DNA from: Lanius collurio
Taxonomy: Eukaryota > Chordata > Aves > Passeriformes > Laniidae
Direction: 5' to 3'
Length of the DNA stretch: 64,000 nt
NCBI GenBank assembly: GCA_020086605.1
Contig: JACBWW010000029.1
Location: 478,970 to 542,969 of the forward strand
Below, piece by piece: positions 60,586 to 64,000 of this stretch (positions are counted from its first letter, which is position 1; every line of letters begins with the position of its first letter). The position numbers and the translations under genes were made by a program. A model generated the notes under the pieces. It made no database searches. It was not told where the DNA came from and was given only the letters and a program-made list of their open reading frames with translations.

Positions 60586-63500
60586 TTTTGATTTGCTTTG
60601 ACTTTAAGGCAGAAGAGGAAGAAGCAGAATTCCAGTACTTATTAAATGTCACAACAAAGCTCATCTGGTAAAGCTGAACTGATGGGTGGAAAGAGGTGGG
60701 ATTGGTGTGTGAATGACGTGAACGTGCTGTCCAACACCCCTTCTCTACTTGCTGTCAAGCAGCTGCAGTGCTACAAGCAGGTTCTCAGGTGGAGGCACAA
60801 AAGGAGGCTCCAAATCTGCCTTGGCCCAGTGGGTGCTGAGCTGTGGGGTGCAGGGGCTCCTGCCTGGGTGCCAGTGGTGCCCTGGCTCAGCTCCCGTGTC
60901 CCACCCTGCTGGTGGCTGCTCTGTGCCTCTGCTGCTGCTCTCAGGCACCCGAGTGGGACAGGTCTGAGCTGAGCCCCTTTCTCTCCCTTTGCACCTGTAC
61001 AGGCAGCAAGAGAGGGCAGGGAAAAGCCTTTGCAGAGCCTGGCCAGGGTGCACCAGCTCCCATCACAAAACTGGGCATCTTACAATTGTAAAGATAAAAT
61101 AAAAGTGGAATACACATGTTCAAGGTAAACATTTGATGGGTAAGGTTTTTGGGTTTTGTGTATCCCAGAACCTGTATTTTGTTGTTTCTTGGATGTGTTG
61201 AGTAGAACTTTTTTCGGTAATTGAATCATAATACCTAATAATAGTACAGTTTTCCCAGCAGTTTAAGTTCCATCATTATTGTCTGGAAATGTGCCTGAAT
61301 GTTTTCTTCCCAGTGCTGTTTATTGCATTCCACCCTGTTAGGTGGTTTCTGCCTGTTCAGAGTGGCCATGGCCTTCCTTCAGCCTCAGCTGATGCTCTTC
61401 TTCATGGCCACAAAGAGACCCAGCACCACAAGAGCAGATTCTTCTGATATGGCTTATCAGACAAATTAGGACATTTGAATATGTACACTGCATGGAAGTT
61501 GGGGAAAAGGATGCATTTAACGGGGGGGAGAAGAGAGATTCTGCTCTCTCAGCAGACAAGGCTGCAGCCCTCATTAGAGAAAGAAGGAAGCTGAAGTGCA
61601 GGTGCAGTTCCAAAGCTTGGAAGTTTCGAGTGAAAACACCAAACACCACCAGAAAAGCTCTCCCAGTTCTGCTGGTTTGGAGTTGAAGGCTGGTTAGGTG
61701 TGCGTTTGTAGGAGGCTGTGGGAGGCACAGAGGAGCATTTGGGCTGTGCCTGTGGGGTTATGAGGGCATGGGGAATTATTTCCCAAAGGAACAACTCCTT
61801 TGCAGGACAAGAGGGATTTCTGTTTTTTCCGATAAAGGTTACATTTGTCTAACAAAGGCAAAATTATATTCTGTTTATAGAGTGACTCAGGGCACCCATG
61901 GAGTACATGTAAATTGGCTTGAAAGTAGGTCATTGTGGCTTTGCAGAGCACAGTTGTGATGTGTTTGTGTGTGAATTTAGCCCCAGAACTGTGAGTGCTT
62001 GCAGGGACAGCTGCACGGGCTCCTCGGCGTGATCGCTCTGCTTTAATCTCGCCAAGCTGGTGAGTCTGGGGAGAGCTTAATTAGAGACAGTAGAAGCAAT
62101 TCTGGAAAACACCAGCCTGGGCTGCTGCTCGTGCTCTAGCCTGCCAGCTCACCTCTCCTTGCCATATGCTTGCTGCTGTTTCCTTGCCCGATTGACAGCA
62201 GAAACTTTCGGAGCTGGGGGATGCTCTGTGTGCAGGATCAGCCGGGCCGGGGCTCTGGTCACACGCTGTGGATGGAGCACAGCCTGGGGCAGGTGGTGAG
62301 GGGCTCTCGGGGTCCCCAAGGCCCCCCTTGCAGGGCCCCTGGCTGCAGGGGCTGCTGTGCTGGAGCTGGGCACCCTGTCAGCTCCAGTGCCCCGTGGCCA
62401 GTCCCCAGGACTGTGCCCACAGCCCTCTGGCCCTGCTGGATGCAGGCTCTGCCCACCATGGTCCTGTGAGGGCCGGCTGCAGGTGGTCCCGTTCCGTGCT
62501 CCCGTCCTTCCCCAGTGCCAGGGCCATTGCTCTTCCCTGTGCGTTGCACTTGTGGGCAGCAAGGCTGGGTGAGGGACACCCATAGCCCAGAGCTCTCCGG
62601 CCTTGGTGGCTGTGGGCCCCCAGGGGACCCTGCTCCAGACCGGGGCAGAGCAGGGGCTCTGCGTGTCCTGGCCTTGGGGTGTCTTTGTGCCCCCAAAGCT
62701 CAGCTGAGGCTCGTGCTCCCAGAGGGTAGGGCTGGTGCTTTCTGAGGGGAGAACATCCTGCTCCGAGGCTTTGCCAGTGCCGCCCTGGATGCAGGATTGT
62801 CCTTGGTGTCAGGATGGTTGGTGGAGGTCCTGGAGCAAAGCACAAGCTGGACAATGGGACTGATTGCAGGAGTGAGACTGAGTGAGGGGATGGGAATGGG
62901 GAGGGAACAGCGGCGTGGTAACAAACAGGAGCTCGTGCACAGAAGGATTTCTTTCTCTCAGACATGGAGAAGATGAAAAGTGCACAGGGATGAAAGACTG
63001 AGAAGAAGTGAGACTTCTTCAGCAGCAGCACTGTTCACACAAAGTGCCTCAGACAGAAAAGCATCTCTACCCACCCCTTCTCCCCCTTCCTCTGCCAGCA
63101 CCAGGCAGTAAATTACCCTGCTCTTTCCTATCACTGGTTATTGAGTGGTTCAGTAAGATGGAGTCAAATTATTTGCATGTTCAAAGAGAGAAGATAAAAC
63201 TAGACTGCAGCATATTTTATGGCTTTTATAAAATGTTGATGTATGTTGTTGGAGTAGATGGAAAGGCACCACCAGTGCTTGAGGGCAGAGCTCCTCTCTG
63301 GGAACCTGCTGCTGAATTAATGCGAGCCGAGTCAGTAGAAAGCAGGAATATGCAGTACAGTTGGAAAAAATAAATGCTTTATATTTATATTTGGACTGCA
63401 GAGTAAGAAAGGCACCTGATAAAAAAATCTGATTCCAGTGCAGCCTTAAGGTTGTATATTTAGCATTTATAACTCAAATTTGGGCAGTTGCTCATTAGAA

Positions 63501-64000
63501 ACCAGGAGGACAGAGTCTAAGGAAAATGGGAAGAGTAGGAAAGGGAAGGAAAACAAACAGTTCAAACAGTGTGGGGGTTTGTGTGTGCGTGTGGATTTTT
63601 AAGTGAAAGTTTTAAATGTGTTTTTCAAAGGACAGGGTTCTGCTGTGGGACTGACACCTTCTTAGTCTTGTTGTCAGCTGTCAGCTGTAATTATTTCATG
63701 TGTCCATCTGCTCCAGGGCTGGTTTGTGCGTGGACTGGGACGGCTGCTCCTGTAGGAGCACGTCAGCACTTCCAGCACAGCTACTTTGGACCCTGGGTTT
63801 GTTCAAGTGAGGAAAGCCAGACACTGAGAAAACAAACATCCCAGTTTCCTCTGTGTTAAGTACCCCAAATGAGCTCCAGGCGAGGACTGAGTGTTTTGCT
63901 GTCCTCTCTGCAGCAGGAGCGGTGACTCCTGTCCCTGCAGGCCAAGTCTGTGTTTGTGGGGTTCTATGTCCTGCTGCTGGTGGGGTCCTCCTGACCCCCA
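60586..64000. other. Non-coding DNA to the window end, no gene recognised
   Basis: GC-rich open frames between 62150 and 63030 on both strands have no recognisable domains. About 63130-63260 is AT-richer and continuous in one frame but matches nothing I know. Remaining PRELID2 exons were looked for here and not seen. Confidence 0.4.

Noticed and set aside
1..64000. tRNA, rRNA, CRISPR arrays, endogenous retrovirus LTRs
   Set aside because: Looked for tRNA B-box (GGTTCGA-type) sequence, 5S and U6 landmarks, regularly spaced repeats and paired long terminal repeats; none was seen by eye.

Overview
The window is vertebrate nuclear DNA, almost certainly from a bird. Five fragments carry the signature 3' end of the avian/reptilian CR1 LINE, coding sequence sits in short exons separated by introns with GT..AG splice sites, and compact CpG islands alternate with AT-rich non-coding DNA. 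Nothing looks prokaryotic, and I found no operons, CRISPR arrays, rRNA or tRNA genes. Coding sequence I can support covers under 1 kb of the 64 kb.

Three genes are recognisable, all by homology to protein sequences I know rather than by a search. (1) At the extreme left, positions 1-126 on the minus strand are the first 42 codons of SH3RF2, a RING/SH3 E3 ubiquitin ligase. It runs off the window; a CpG island (about 400-1115) lies upstream of it. (2) GRXCR2 is complete on the plus strand in three coding exons (10101-10445, 11932-12147, 13178-13357). It encodes 246 aa, a stereocilia-base protein of inner-ear hair cells with a C-terminal cysteine cluster. (3) One internal exon of PRELID2, a PRELI/MSF1-family protein, lies at 21568-21638 on the plus strand. 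Its 5' exons are probably hidden in an 897-base run of N (18350-19246) inside a CpG island, and I could not find its 3' exons by eye up to 64000.

The order SH3RF2(-) / GRXCR2(+) / PRELID2(+) is the same neighbourhood, inverted, as I recall from human 5q32. That supports all three calls and argues for long-standing synteny. The genes are not known to share one pathway; they are a conserved neighbourhood, not a functional cluster.

From about 21.6 kb to the right end I see no further convincing protein-coding exon. This part is probably PRELID2 intron and/or intergenic DNA. It holds CR1 fragments, small tandem repeats, isolated CpG-rich patches (31.8-33.2, 39.4-39.6 and 53.2-53.5 kb) and several AT-rich blocks dense in ATTA cores that could be conserved regulatory elements. 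I saw no new multi-gene system. The best follow-up points are the hidden PRELID2 5' end, the GRXCR2 middle region, the composite AP-1/IRF motif beside SH3RF2, a candidate terminal exon near 56.1 kb and a perfect hairpin created inside a CR1 fragment.
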